Shown one piece after another: positions 35,418 to 48,063 of a DNA stretch of 64,000 nt. Position numbers and translations under genes: made by a program. Every line of letters starts with the position of its first letter. The first letter of the stretch is position 1. Origin of the DNA: Epiperipatus broadwayi (Eukaryota; Onychophora; Udeonychophora; Euonychophora; Peripatidae); NCBI GenBank assembly GCA_028023455.1, contig JAQFVV010012531.1, positions 556,001-620,000 on the forward strand, given 5' to 3'. Below the pieces are notes generated by a model. It was not told the DNA's origin. It ran no database searches and saw nothing but the letters and a program-made list of their open reading frames with translations.

Positions 35418-38400
35418 TTGTGCCATTACAATTTAGTCACTAGCTAAATTTATAGTAATGTGCATGTAGAAAAGGTAAACCAAAAATCATCATCACATTT
35501 TTATATAATCATAAATGAAGCTGTAGGGCATCCAAGTTCAAACCCTACAAGGTCCAGTTCTAAAAGCTTTAAACAGAGAAAGAATGGGTCAACAATTACA
35601 TGCTTTACTTGTTTGTGTGTTGATAGAAAGGTAATACACACATTTAAACTATTTAATATTTAATTTTTCTTTAAAAAGCAAAGTTATAATGCATACATAT
35701 AGGCAATGTATGTGTAAATTATTTAATTGTTTTATATTTCAAATATTCAACATTTTAACTTTCTTTAAAACTAAGCTATGCTTGATCAATTCTAACATTT
35801 TATTCTATACTTTTATTTTGCTTTTCTTTAATTATAATTGGGATTTAAAAGTTACAGACTTAATTAAATAATTGGGTTATAATTACTAAGCTAGCAATCA
35901 TATTATTTAAGGTTAGTTTATGAATGATTTGAAAGAATGAAGGATGTGTGTACATTACATACAAAAATTTACATTTCCTAAATATTGAAAGAAAAGGAAG
36001 TATTAAATCTGTCAAATTATTTTTTTTGTACAATTTTTTTTGTTAAAAGAGGAAATCTGTTTAATCAGATATCGATCTTTGTAGCAATTTTTTTTTTTGT
36101 AAATGATTGTTTCACTTTGGAAGCTTATAATGGGTCAGAGCTCTAATTGTCTTATCTCAAGATCTAAAGAAGGAAGCTCAAAGATTTGAAGTGTTACCTG
36201 GATGTTAAAAGAAAAAAAAAAAGAAAAGAAAGGAAATAAGGATTGAGTCTATTTTTTTTTTAAACAAAAGTGTCTGGAAAAAGGATTAAACTTTTCAGTT
36301 GAAAAATAATTTAGTTGAAAATAAATTAGAGATCTAATTAAAACAAATTTGTCCAAAAATAGCAAGTGATGCTATCTCTGATTGGTTAAGGTAGCTAAAA
36401 ATTGGATATAAAAAGCTGTCTTGAATTATTATTAGGATTATTGTGATTGATTCAGATTGTTAAACTATCAAATTGAATGCTGAAAATATAAAAAAATGTC
36501 TTGCTAGAAAAATTATATGTATGTCCCATCGGTTCCGGACCATCTGGGGAAGCTGCACATCACATAGGAAAGAAAAGATGTGTCTAAAATAATATTCTAC
36601 ACCTTTCAACTGACCAGAGAAATAAGATGTTTTTAATAGAAGGAAGAAAGCATTCACCTGCATTCAAAGAAGATGAATTAATCTACTGATAAATATTAAT
36701 CATCAAGTCCAATTAATTGTTACAACAACTGATTTTAAACTCAAGAAAATTTACAAATGTGAAAACAACTGCTGTATTTCATCCACATGCTTGACAGGAA
36801 GAGAAGAAAAATTAATATAATGATTTCCAAATTATCCACTAAAGCAAATAACCTCAATAGAGTCATCATCATCAAATAGTTATACACCTCAAGAAAGAGA
36901 TTGTTCCCAGTAAAACGGAAATGGTAGCTGCAGAAATATAAACCTTATACAAGACAAGTTTGAACCCTTGGAAATTCGCCACAAACAAAAGATCGGTAAT
37001 ATGACTTTTTATATCTATTTTCTTTATGATATCAGTCTTAATAAACATTTTAGCAATAAAGTGGTATATTTTATTTAAAGAACTTTTAAAGACTATTCAG
37101 ATCAATTAAAAACAAGAATGTCTTACTAAAAATAACTTTGAGCTTCATAAATGATCTTGAATGTATGAAAATTATTTGTTTATTAATTTTACAATATTAA
37201 TGTGTAAAACAATTTTTTTTTATGGTGTTATGATTTTAGTTTTAACTGATATATTATTATTATTTTGGTTTTTAATAATATTTTGTTATTATGGGATAAA
37301 ACACGCACATACATAATAATATTTTTATATGTGTATAATTGGGAGTGAATGTGAAATAATGAGTAGTATTAGAATATTAGATTATTTTGTTTCAAGTTAA
37401 GTATAGATTTCAGCGCTTGGAAGGGAGGGGGAGAAAATAATTTAAAACTCTTTTCTAAAACTTGCTCTTTCAATTTTACTAACATTTTTTTTTACATTCT
37501 ATTTACATGTTGGATTTTTAAAGTATGTGTGCTAATGAGCAGATAATATTTTTTTCTTGAAATACTTTTCTCATGGAGTGAAAATCATGGTCAATGTGAC
37601 GTCCAACTTAATACAAAATACATTTGAAGGGAAAGGGGGAAGAACTTAAAATTAATCTGAGGATTGTTATATAATCAATTATTATTATTATTATTCATGT
37701 CAATTTTCATATTTATCTAGAAATTTTTATGTATATGTTAGAAATGTAGTAATAAATATTAGTTTGTTTTATTAAACGAGGCGTATATATTTCATTAATT
37801 GTAGTCTTTGTTAAGTGTGATTATTCATCATCATCAATGGTTGAATATTAGTTATTTAAGATATAAGTAAATATGCTAAAATTAAGCAATAATTATGAAT
37901 TTCTTTATAAAAATTAGTTTTATGTTTAGGCTTAGTCCTAGAGCTGTAGTTGAAACCCTTGTCATTATTGTTATTATTATCATCATCATCATCGTCATCA
38001 ACGTTTTAATTAATGAGCTGTTTAACTGTTTAAAGGCCATAAATAAATATTGATTTTATAATATTTAGTGATTTCTTAGTATTATTATAACCACATCCCA
38101 TCATCTATTTCATGCAAGGATGAGTGAATTGCCATCCTAAATTAGTTATATATAATCTGAGCTAGTGAACTTATAAAAATATTGAAACACATTTGTTATG
38201 TTAAGATCTGAGAAATGATTTATGTTCAATGAACTCCACTTTGGTTTAAAGATGTTTTACTTTTACCTAAATATTAGTGCGTATAGTGATATGGCTCAAA
38301 AAGCAAAATCTCTCATTTTTTTATTAGAAATAAAGTACCAAAAAGGGATTCAAACCCGGTACATGTAAAAGGTTATTAGATATAACCGTGTCTAGATTCA

Positions 38401-39640
38401 GATAATCTAGTGGCGCCCTGCTAGACCATATTCACTTAGTATTTGTTTAAACATGCACTTAACATCAAACCAAGAAATGAAAGTGGATAAGATTACTGTC
38501 TGTATACCTGAGTTATATTTTATTGAATTACTAGTGTACTCACTTCACGTGATTTCATATACCTGAGTTATAATACTGGTTATTAACAATTTCCCCATAA
38601 TTCTTGATATTTGGACTCGTTTACTCAGATATAATAATATCTTTTGATCATCATTTAATTTTTGAATTTATGATTATTTCTTATATATTGTAGACAACTC
38701 AGTTATTACTATTTGAACTCATTTAATTTGTTACAATATATAGTGAGTTTTGCCTGTTTTTACATTTTTTTTCCCTGTTAGCCTAAGTAAAAAATGAACA
38801 CCTATTAAGTATATGCCTAATATCTCCAGACAATTTTATGATTTTTGGTTTTGCCAGTGAGGATTAGGATTTAAAGCTGGAATTAATATATTTATACATC
38901 TAAAAAACATTGTCACTTTTTAATATTATTTAACCTAATAGCTTAAAATTCATAAAACCAATAGGTTTTGAATTCAAACCAACTTGCTTACATAGTTATA
39001 TAATTCTTACACTAGGTCAATTGCTATATTCTGTCATGTGCTGTCAGTACAAAGTACAAATAGTGTACTTAATTCTTTGAACCAACAATAATATTTTTAA
39101 ATAAGCATCCAAACTCATTTTTAGTTTTAAAATGTAATATTTCTTGCAGATTTTTATTTCTTTTAGTAGATAGGCTATAGATTTATAAGTTTCTTTTTAA
39201 AATCAATTGTAGATACATCTGCTGTATTTTTAAACTCTAAATCCAAATTGTTACAATATTTTTTAAAGTATTACTTTTTATATTTTTTATAAAGAATATA
39301 TTGAAGAAAAAAAAGCCCAATATATTACCGTGTTTCTTAAAAGATTTCAGTTACTTATCCAAAACCCTTTATTTCAATTTTTTTTTGTTTACTAAAACTG
39401 ATTCATAATCACATACTTTTTTTAAATTTTACTGGAGTATTGATTTAATACTTAATTTTTCTCATATAATATTCCATTTTCAGATAATTTTAAAATTATG
39501 ATTGTTTATAATCTTTAAAATACTCTACTAAACTTTTAATCATAAAAATACTGTTTGAAATATATCTTATAGATAATGTTTGTTATTTGCAAGAATATTA
39601 AATCAATTCATCTGCTCTACTTTGAACACTCTTTAATAAA
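35418..39640. other. AT-rich intron sequence
   Basis: No exon supported. Trinucleotide runs (ATT/ATC) lie at about 37678-37695 and 37965-37999. A GC-richer patch at about 36525-36560 and a GGGATTCAAACCCGG sequence at about 38345 (T-loop-like on the minus strand) were considered and not accepted as genes. The segment TATAGTGAGTTTTGCCTGTT at about 38740 is the inverse of a sequence flanking FB2 at about 35080. Confidence 0.4.
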
Positions 39641-39850
39641 AACCTTTTATTATAGATATATGCATATACAATCTTACGTTTCAACTGTCCTACAGTCTTC
39701 TTCAGAGCTATGATATAATGAACAAATTGATACATAACTATATATATTTTATTTTGTTTATTATATCATAGCTCTGAAAAAAACTGCAGCACAGTCAAAC
39801 ATAAGATTGTAAATGCAAATATGTATAATAAAAGTTTTCTGCTAAAAAGT
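39641..39850. repeat. Inverted repeat carrying Penelope-tail hairpin in both arms
   Basis: The left arm (about 39641-39735) and right arm (about 39753-39848) are inverted copies. The left arm read on the minus strand has GCTCTGAAGAAGACTGTAGG; the right arm has GCTCTGAAAAAAACTGCAGC. Both continue to AAGATTGT and TATAATAAAAG. The loop is short and AT-rich. It looks like a foldback made from the ends of a Penelope-like element, since its arms carry the same kind of hairpin as the tail at 17.4 kb. Confidence 0.7.
39678..39705 (-). ncRNA. Hammerhead-ribozyme-like core
   Basis: On the minus strand: CTGAAGA, then AGACTGT-AGG-ACAGTT (a 5-bp stem with a 3-base loop as stem II), then GAAAC. This matches the CUGANGA / stem II / GAAA order of the hammerhead core. 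A stem III and a cleavage-site UH were not identified with confidence, so self-cleavage is unproven. Confidence 0.4.
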
Positions 39851-40003
39851 GTTCCAAATAGAATGGATAAATTACAATTATATAAGATATTACAGCAAAA
39901 TAAAGAAAGTGGTGAATTTGATAATATTAAATAAAGTGACAATAATGTTTATTATTATTTTTTTAAAAAATATTGTGTTTATTTGGTGTCAAATACAATA
40001 GAA

Positions 40004-40449
40004 CAGTGGTCAGCAGCCATTAGTCTGTGGTCCGTGATGTAACTTTAATGGTCTGCAAAGAAATTCAGATATTATTCAAATTTGCTAATCTCATTTAATA
40101 AATTTTTTAAATAAAAAATAAATTTTGTTTAAGACATATGTAAAATAAAACAAGAATATTATATTGCTAATTGATTTGTTACAAAATACCACTGTGGCTT
40201 GCAAAATATCTACCTCAAAGGCATTTAATTAATCCTAACTCAGTTAGCAGCATAGAAAAAGTAACAAAATAAGAATACCTAATTTTATGAACTATTGACT
40301 AGGCATTAAATTTGACTATGGTTCATCCTTGTGTTATAATTAAAATTATTAATATATAAATAAATGTATATGTATATCATACTTAATGCTCGTACACCTT
40401 TAAAAATTATGTTATTGTTCTGCAATATCTAAAAGGTTGCCAACCATTG
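40004..40449. mobile_element. hAT-type MITE (446 bp) with 8-bp target duplication
   Basis: Ends CAGTGGTCAGCAGCC and GGTTGCCAACCATTG form imperfect terminal inverted repeats typical of hAT elements (CAGnGGTCnGCAACC type). The 8-bp sequence CAATAGAA occurs immediately on both sides (39996-40003 and 40450-40457), a perfect hAT-size target duplication. The interior is AT-rich and noncoding, so it is non-autonomous. It lies in an intron of the minus-strand gene. Confidence 0.92.
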
Positions 40450-40457
40450 CAATAGAA

Positions 40458-40865
40458 TACTTGAAGAACTTGTTTCACCTATGGAATTGGCTCTGGACTG
40501 TTATCTAGTATTAATTGACTTTACTAAATGTTTTTGTTTATTTGTTATAGTGAAGCTTTTGTATCAAATGAATTTTCATAAGATTACTTTAATTTGCATT
40601 GAACTGAATAAGCAATGATTATCTTTCCCTTTCCCTGCAAAGACTAATGATGCATGCTTTAAACATCAGATGGCAATGTAATAAATTGCCATGATTATTT
40701 GCTACATAGATAAAAGATTTTGCTACAGAAAATACTCTTATTTATAAGATTAAAGATATAACTGCTATAAGAATCTATTTTCACAACTTCTACTGATAAT
40801 TGTCTTAGCTAATGCTTGTATAATAAATTTTAGATTGGAAATAAAGAAAGCATTATTATTATTAC
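40458..40865. other. Short AT-rich intron stretch
   Basis: No feature recognised. It borders the donor of the next exon. Confidence 0.4.
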
Positions 40866-41005
40866 CTCTTCCTCTTCTTTTTTAGCAAACCATTTTGCTT
40901 TAATAATATCTTTCAACTCTTGGAGGCGACCAGGTGGATTAGACCAATTTTCTATATACTCTATGGAATCATCCACTCCTTCTTCAGCACTTCGCTTACT
41001 TCTTT
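40866..41005 (-). CDS. Internal exon of the unrecognised membrane protein gene
   Basis: The acceptor (TTTGGTTTTTAG) precedes 41005 and the donor GTAATA follows 40866. The exon starts with AA, completing a Glu codon from the previous exon, and then has 46 codons. It reads RSKRSAEEGVDDSIEYIENW, SNPPGRLQELKDIIKAKWF and AKKEEEE. The region is acidic, with a basic patch (RSKR) and a possible N-glycosylation sequon (NWS). It precedes the membrane helix. Entry phase 1 matches the exon at 41316 and exit phase 0 matches the exon at 33982. The single open frame and consistent splicing make this a confident coding exon. No family recognised. Confidence 0.7.
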
Positions 41006-41315
41006 CTAAAAACCAAACCATTGTATAATTATATACATGTTAATATGTGTAAACATCAAGTGACCTTTTGGAAATCAGATTTGTTGCCTTCAAATAGTCT
41101 TTTGATAATAGGCATTATGATCATTTAATTCCTTATCAGTAATAATATCTACAAAAACAATCAAAAGAGAGCAAACACTATACAATGCAAAAAATATTTA
41201 TAAATGACCTAAAATCAGAAGATAAGTCAGTGTTTAAATTTAAGAAACACATTGAATAAATAAAAATATTTGTAAAATGTCATTAAACCACTAATTGTAC
41301 ATGAAACAAACTCAC

Positions 41316-41387
41316 CTAGTATGTTGCCATCTATTAAAAAATATTCTTCATAATCCATTGTTAATTCGTGATGCACAGGTTTTCCTT
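41316..41387 (-). CDS. Internal 72-nt exon of the unrecognised membrane protein gene
   Basis: The acceptor TATAATTCTAG precedes 41387 and a strong donor, GTGAGT, follows 41316. Phase 1 in and phase 1 out, so it is a symmetric exon of 24 codons. It encodes GKPVHHELTMDYEEYFLIDG and NIL, with the split codons at both ends giving Glu. It is rich in acidic residues and aromatics. It joins directly in frame to the exon at 41005. Confidence 0.65.
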
Positions 41388-42799
41388 CTAGAATTATATA
41401 TATATTTAAATCAACTTCTTCAAACACATACATAAAGCTCACACACATGCCTACATAAATTTATATATAGAAATATATGTTTTTTTTTCATAAAAGTAAA
41501 TTAGTTATGACATGTTCAGGTGATTCAAATATGTTTTTTTAAATTGTAAATTAAATGTGTTGTATTTTAATAACTCAAAGATGTTTGAAACTTCATATTG
41601 GAGAAACAACATTTGCAAGTTTATTTTCTAATCTCCAGATCGTATTCATTCTCACTTATATAAAAGAAAATCTATAATCTTACAATAAGAACCTTGGAAT
41701 AAATTTTAAAATATCGTCACCCTATTTCAACATGTTTAAGATTATATGATTGATTAAACACATATAATTTATAATAGAGTGATTGCACCATATTTCTTAC
41801 AGTCTCAAAAATAAAATACATTAGCTTGAATATTAATGTAAATACAACTAAATAAAAGAAGCGTTTTAGATCAAGAGCAACTGATAATAAAATGGTTTAC
41901 TTGCAAAAGCAATAGTTTTTTAGATATCTGAATGTTTTTTTTTATATTTGTAGCTGTTGGTAATATTAAAATATGTAAGACTTGCATTATAGTAAATAGT
42001 ATGATTTTACAGGCCTAAGGGTGCAATAGTAAGACATTTACTTACCATAATTATAAAATAAATTATAATCCTGGCCAGATAAAAGTTAATTTTTTTTTTA
42101 GGTTTTAATTAGAGTTTAGAATTTTTTATTCAGTCTGCTGATCCATAGCTATTCAATTAAATATCCCATACTGGTCAATAAATTCTTAGCTTTAGGATAA
42201 AACATGCATAATAAAAAGCTGTAACTACATTAATAACTGTTTTCTTATTGTATCTTTATAAAAAGTTATTGGAGGAACCCTTTTTTTGTAATGATCTATT
42301 TAAAGACTGTTTTGCATTTACCAATAAGAACATATTTTGTTATAGGTATTCTTATGTTGAACTATTATAATTTAATATTATATTATTTAGCCCACTGCAG
42401 AGAAAAGACTTTTTTATAAATCTGTCATTATAGAAATAATGAAGAATACAACGCGACCATTTCTATAGAAGTTCATTATTGTTTAATCCTCCATCTTGAT
42501 TTAGCTGGATACTCATTCATCAAAATAAAAATAATTGGATATCTGGTTATTAAAAAACACTAATATTGCTAAGAAATCCTCAACTGCCTAAATAAAATTT
42601 AAGACCCAAATATATTCAGACTTAAGATCATAAACTTGGGATGAACTAACCACTACACTATTAATTCCTTTGCATGCACTCATATGTTAATAATTCATTT
42701 CAAAATCCACAGCGTTTGTTATCAAAAGAATTATAAAGTGGAAATTATTATTTATTTTTAAACAATTTATAATTCTAACTTACATTTGCTGATATTAGG
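41388..42799. other. AT-rich intron sequence
   Basis: No exon or repeat supported. Confidence 0.4.
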
Positions 42800-45212
42800 G
42801 AAAGTACCAGCTTATTGTTTATACATATATAATTCAGTTTTATGCCCCCAAAATTTCTCATTGTGATGATAAACCAGAAATTAAAGCATTTTTATAGGGA
42901 AGTACAAAATCCTTTTGATTAGATCAAACTGCATTTTAAAACTATCAAAGGAGATTTTAATGTTATAATTAATAAATGATTGAAAGAATGAATCGTGGGA
43001 AATTTGATTATGATGATAGAAATGAAGAGTGCACAGACTTATGGAGTTTTCGTAAAAAGAAAAGGTATATATTAGGAATTCCTTTTTTTTTTTTTTGAGA
43101 AAAATGACTAAACAGAAATAAAACGGGAATCATCCAAATAAAGATATAGTAGACTTGAATTATATTTTGACTGCAGCAAATTCAAGATATTAATAATATT
43201 CTTAATAGATTCAACACAGGAAGTGATCATCAATTAATGATATGTAAGATACATGTTAATGCAAAACTGGAGGGATAACTTGCAAATTACTTGAAAATAT
43301 TAACAGACTTTGAAGATAGTTCAGATTTGACTGAAATCAATAAAATGTTAACTGATACACTATTAAGTACTGTGGCAGCAGATAGATGGTTTTAAAAAAA
43401 TCAGCAATTTACCAATAAATTTTCCATTGAGATAAGACAATATATGAAGAAAATAAATATGAAAATATATTAAAATGATCCATTAAGAAGAATTGAATAT
43501 CTAGAGATTTATAAAATAATATGAAAAAGAATTAATAAAAATATAAGAAAATATAACTGTGAATTACAAAGAAAACTATAGAAGAGAATAAAAATCTCAA
43601 TATTGTAAAACAACATTTTTTGACATTGGTTTTTTTCTGCAATAAGAAAAGATAGAATTATTACTTAAAAAAGAGATGACATTATAAAATATGTGGAAAA
43701 GTTCTATAAAGAATTATATAGTAATAATAAACAAAACAAAAAAAAACAAGGTATAATCTATAGTTATTACATCTTTTGAAATGTCCAGCATTTTAAATAA
43801 AAAAATGAAATGTACTATTTGATTTGTGAGGATGTAAAATGTTCCTGAAAATGGTGGAATTGTAACATATCAAGAAACAGATGAAGAAATAGAAAAAAAT
43901 ATTAGTAAATTTATATATTAAATGTCTAAATAATAATGATGTACTAGATGATTGGAATAATGTAATAGTAATAGTAATATTTGAGAAATGCGATAATAAA
44001 GATATTAAAAATTCCAGATTTATCAATCTTTTATCAATTTTATACAAAATTTTTGCCTCCAGCAAAGTTTGGATTCTACTCAACAAAAGAACAATGAATA
44101 TTAAAAATGTGTTTAGCACTATGGATAACATCCAAGCATTGGCAGAACTTATAAAAAGGTTTCATTAAGTATGAATTACCATTATGCTTTGAATTTGTAG
44201 ATTATAAAAAGGAATTTGGATTTTTAAACATTTCTATGGTAATTAAAGTATTGGATCATCAAGATATACATCCAGGATATTGTATTATTCTGAAGAAGTT
44301 ATCATTGCAGTGATTATATTATATGGTAAATATTAAAAAGGTTAACATTGATAAAGGTGTATAACAAAGTGATTCTATATCTCTAACTTTTTAACACAGT
44401 TTTATAAGAAGTATTTTATGGATTAAAATGAAAAGCTAAGGGAGTATTGAGATCATTTAAGTCATCTAAATTTTGCAAATGATGTGGTTGTCTTTGCAAA
44501 TAGTTTTAGTGTATGAGGGGATGTTGCAAAAAAAAAAAAAAAGATTAAAGATAAATGCTAAACAATTAAGGTAAAGTTCACTGGACTATTTCAGAAGAAA
44601 AAATAGATTGTTAATCATGAATCAGAAAAAACTAACAATTACAAATAAATTGGCCAGATTATTAATATAAACATAATGGATGAAATTAATAATAGAATTA
44701 AAATTGGGTGGAGTGCTTTGATAAAAATAAATATATTATTAAAAGGAAATATACCTACATGTTTGAAAAGGAAATTTTTTAATAGCTTTTACCAGTTTTT
44801 ACTTATGGATCTGAGACTTGGACATTTAACAGAAAAACAATATAAATATTTGAGACCAATCAACAGAGTATGGAAAGATTTATGTTAAGAGGAACAAGAA
44901 GGGATTAAAAATGTAATACATGCAGGAAAAAACAAATGGGCATCAGTAACATCATTGAATCAATTAAGTGTCTGAAAATGAACTGGGATGGATATATTAC
45001 TAGAAGATATGATATTATATGGGCAGTTGAAGTTTTAAATTGGATCTGAAGATATTGTAAAAGACCAGAAAGAGACCACATGTAAGATGGATGGATGAAT
45101 ATTAAACTGTGCTGATGTGTTATGATGAAAAGAAGCTAGAGATTAGAATAGCTAGATTAATCTTGAAGAATCGTTCTGCAGTTAATAGGTAATGGTCAAA
45201 AATGATGATTTC
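42800..45212 (+). mobile_element. RTE-type LINE, copy 1 (decayed)
   Basis: A plus-strand RTE-like element with many frameshifts. Recognisable in order: QFYAPKISHCDDKPE near 42836 (endonuclease), GDFNVII near 42952, DYDDRNE near 43010, NRFNTGSDHQL near 43205 (SDH motif), then RT blocks FEFVDYKKEFGF near 44190, VIKVLDHQDIHPGYC near 44240 and LNFANDVVVFAN near 44470, where the usual ADD is AND. The end is AAAAATGATGATT near 45199-45212. The second catalytic Asp of the pair is kept but the first is Asn. Inactive. Confidence 0.8.
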
Positions 45213-46504
45213 AACAGCTTGATTATTATATTGATCATATGGGGGGAAACCACATTCGCCAATTAATAACAGGCAGATGTGGTGTGAATAGTTAATTATT
45301 TACCTTTTACTGAAATGAAAAACACCCAAGCAACAAACGCTGTTAATTGAAGTTCTGTGGTTTCCAAATGCATTTAAAGGCAAAAATAAAATTAAATGGT
45401 ACTTTAAAATTCTACAATTAAGTCTTTAATAATTTACAACAATAAAACGTGCAACCGATAATTTAAAAGAAATAAAAATAATTCTAAGATTTCATTCCAG
45501 AAAAGCCTTTGTTTGTATAATTATCGTAAAAATCCTATCTGAGTAAGTATAATTTCAGTGAATTTTACTAAATCGAAAACTGTATTTAATCAAAAAGCGT
45601 TACGTTTTCTAAACAATCTGTGAAGCCAGGCGAATAATTATGATTAAAAAATAAATAAACTACCCAACAAACATTTTTTAAAAAGCATGCTTACTGACGA
45701 TTAGGATAATTATTTATGGCTTGAAAACTATACTTACAATTATAATATTGATTATCAATCATATCAATATATATATATTATTTATTATTTTCGAATACAT
45801 CGATCATAAGTGAAAATTTTCTCAGAGTTTCTTTCTGTTCAAGTCATTCCAGAAAACTTTCTTATCCATCAATTTCTTGGTTTATTTTTTAGTGATTTTA
45901 AAATAAATAAATAACTTTGCTAACTAATTAATAAAACTTTCGAATGCATTTAATTTATCTATATATGTATATATTCAACGTTACATATAAATATATAAGG
46001 AACTTGGAATTATATCCATTCAACCAAAAGTTCGAATATTTGTTTGTATAACCTGAAAAGTGTTTGATTTTAATCAGATTTTTTTATTATTTAGGTTTTT
46101 TGCAATATCTAGCTGATCTAAGAGAGCGCTTCCCACTACACAGTTAATATTTAGATAATTTAATGAACGATAATTAATAGCGTTTTAATTATTTATATAC
46201 ATACGATTATTTTATATTAAATAAGTCCCGAAGGCGTTCATAGATAACAATGTAGATCAATATGATGTGTAAGAGTACCAGCTGGCTATTCTCATGTTCG
46301 GAGTCCAGCTCTCCGCACTTGAAGTCCCTCTACTAAGGAAGACGTTCTGCTCCAGCTTATGTCCATGTGCGCAGGTGAGGCTCCAAGATACAAGTAAAGT
46401 CTTTTTAATCCAATTCGTACTAAGGCATTAATCATTTCAATCCCTGAAGTTGATTGGCTTGTACTCCCATCCATCTGCTCAGGTGATTTTTCATTTCACT
46501 GCTC
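45213..46504. other. AT-rich spacer between two RTE copies
   Basis: No gene recognised. A GC-richer patch (46290-46370) has no supported frame with a known domain. Confidence 0.4.
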
Positions 46505-48063
46505 CATCAACACCATCATCATCAACCATTATTAATCCACTGCAAGATGAAGGTCTCTCCAAATTCAATCCATCTTCTCTGATATTTAGCTTCTTTTCTC
46601 CACATCTCCCTTGCACATCTTATTTCATCCATCCATTTCACATGTAGTCTCTTTCTGGGTTGTTTTACAATCTTTTGGAATCCAGTTTTAGATTTCAATT
46701 GTCCATCTATTATCATCTCTTTTAGCAATATAACCAGCCCAACTCTAGTCTTTTAAATTTTTTCAATGAGATCAGTAAGACCTGTTTGTTCTATTACTCA
46801 TATATTGCATTTTTGATCTATTCTTGTTACTCCCAACATACATCTCTCCATACTTCTTTGAGTGGTCTGAAGTCTCTGTACTGCTCTTCTATTAAGAGTT
46901 CAAGTGTCAGATCCATAAGTAAGAACTGGTAAATCTCATTTATTAAAAACATTTCTTTTAAAACATATAGGCATATTTCTTTTTAGTATCAAGTTATTTC
47001 TACCAAAAGCACTCCAACCAAGTTTAATTCTATGATTAATTTCATCCATTATGTTTCCATCTGTATTGATAATCTGATCAAGGTATTTGTAACTGTTAAC
47101 TTCTTCTAACTCATCGAATTCATTAAACATTACTTTAGTCTTTTTAACATTTATCTTTAGTCCTACTTTCCTACTTTCATCTGATAACTCCTGCAACATT
47201 TCCTGCAGCTCTAAAGAATTATTTGCAAAAACAACTACATCATCTGCAAAATATAAATGAATTAAATAATGTCCATTTACTGTAATTCACAAAATATTTT
47301 TTACAGCACTCCCATAAAAAGTTTTGGAGATATGGAGTCACCCTGTCTGACACCCTTCTCAATGTTGACTTTCCTAGTATCATTATGTAATCTAATTGTT
47401 GCTGTTGCATTTTTATAAATATTCTTTAAAATATGACAATATTCTGGATCTATATCTTGATGATCCAATGCTTTAATCACTGAATAAATGTTTATAGAAT
47501 CAAATGCCTTTTCATAATCTACAAATCCAAACCAAAATGGCAATTTATATTCATTTGTTCCTTCTATAATTTTTCTCAATACCTGGATATGATCTACTAT
47601 ACTAGAACCACTTTTAAATCCAGCTTGTTCTCATGGATGGTGAAAATCCAATGTTCTCTATCTTGGTAAAAATTTTGTATAAAACTGATAATAGGCTGAT
47701 AGGTCTATAATTTCTAATATCTTCTTTATCACCTTTTTTAAATATTAATATTAATACTGCATTCTTCCAATCATCTGGTACATCTTTATCATTTAGACAT
47801 TTGGTATAACTTTGCTAAAAAAAATTATATTTCTTCACCTTCTTCTTTTAATATATCAATTGTAATTCCATCATTATCTGGAGCCTTTCCTTTCTTTATA
47901 CATTTAATTGCATGTCTCACTTCTTCATTTAAAATTCTGGGCAATTCAGAAAACATAATAGATATAGGAGATACTTGTTTTTTATTACTATATAATTCTT
48001 GATAAAAGTCTTCTACCCATTTCATGATGTCATCTCTTTTTAGTAATAATTTCATCCATCCCT
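46505..48063 (-). mobile_element. RTE-type LINE, copy 2 (5'-truncated)
   Basis: On the minus strand it begins at about 48063 inside the region before the RT (VEDFYQELYSN, then IKKGKAPDNDGITIDILK). It runs through [10 protein letters not shown] near 47630, GFVDYEKAFDSINIYSVI (47500), RLHNDTRKVNIEKGVRQGDS (47365), YFADDVVVFANN (47230), LGLKINVKKTKVM-like sequence (47150) and the RTE C-terminus (GYIAKRDDNRW, WMDEIRCAREMW). The 3' end has GATGATGATGG near 46512-46525. The FADD box is intact but frames are broken in several places. The 5' truncation abuts LINE fragment F. Confidence 0.88.

Noticed and set aside
36460-36663. Minus-strand open frame with a GC-richer core, possible extra exon of the membrane protein gene
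   Set aside because: The splice sites do not give a phase compatible with the exons at 40866 and 33982, which already join directly.
38330-38425. Possible tRNA or tRNA-derived SINE (GGGATTCAAACCCGG, minus-strand T-loop-like)
   Set aside because: No matching D arm or anticodon arm at the right distance and no acceptor pairing.
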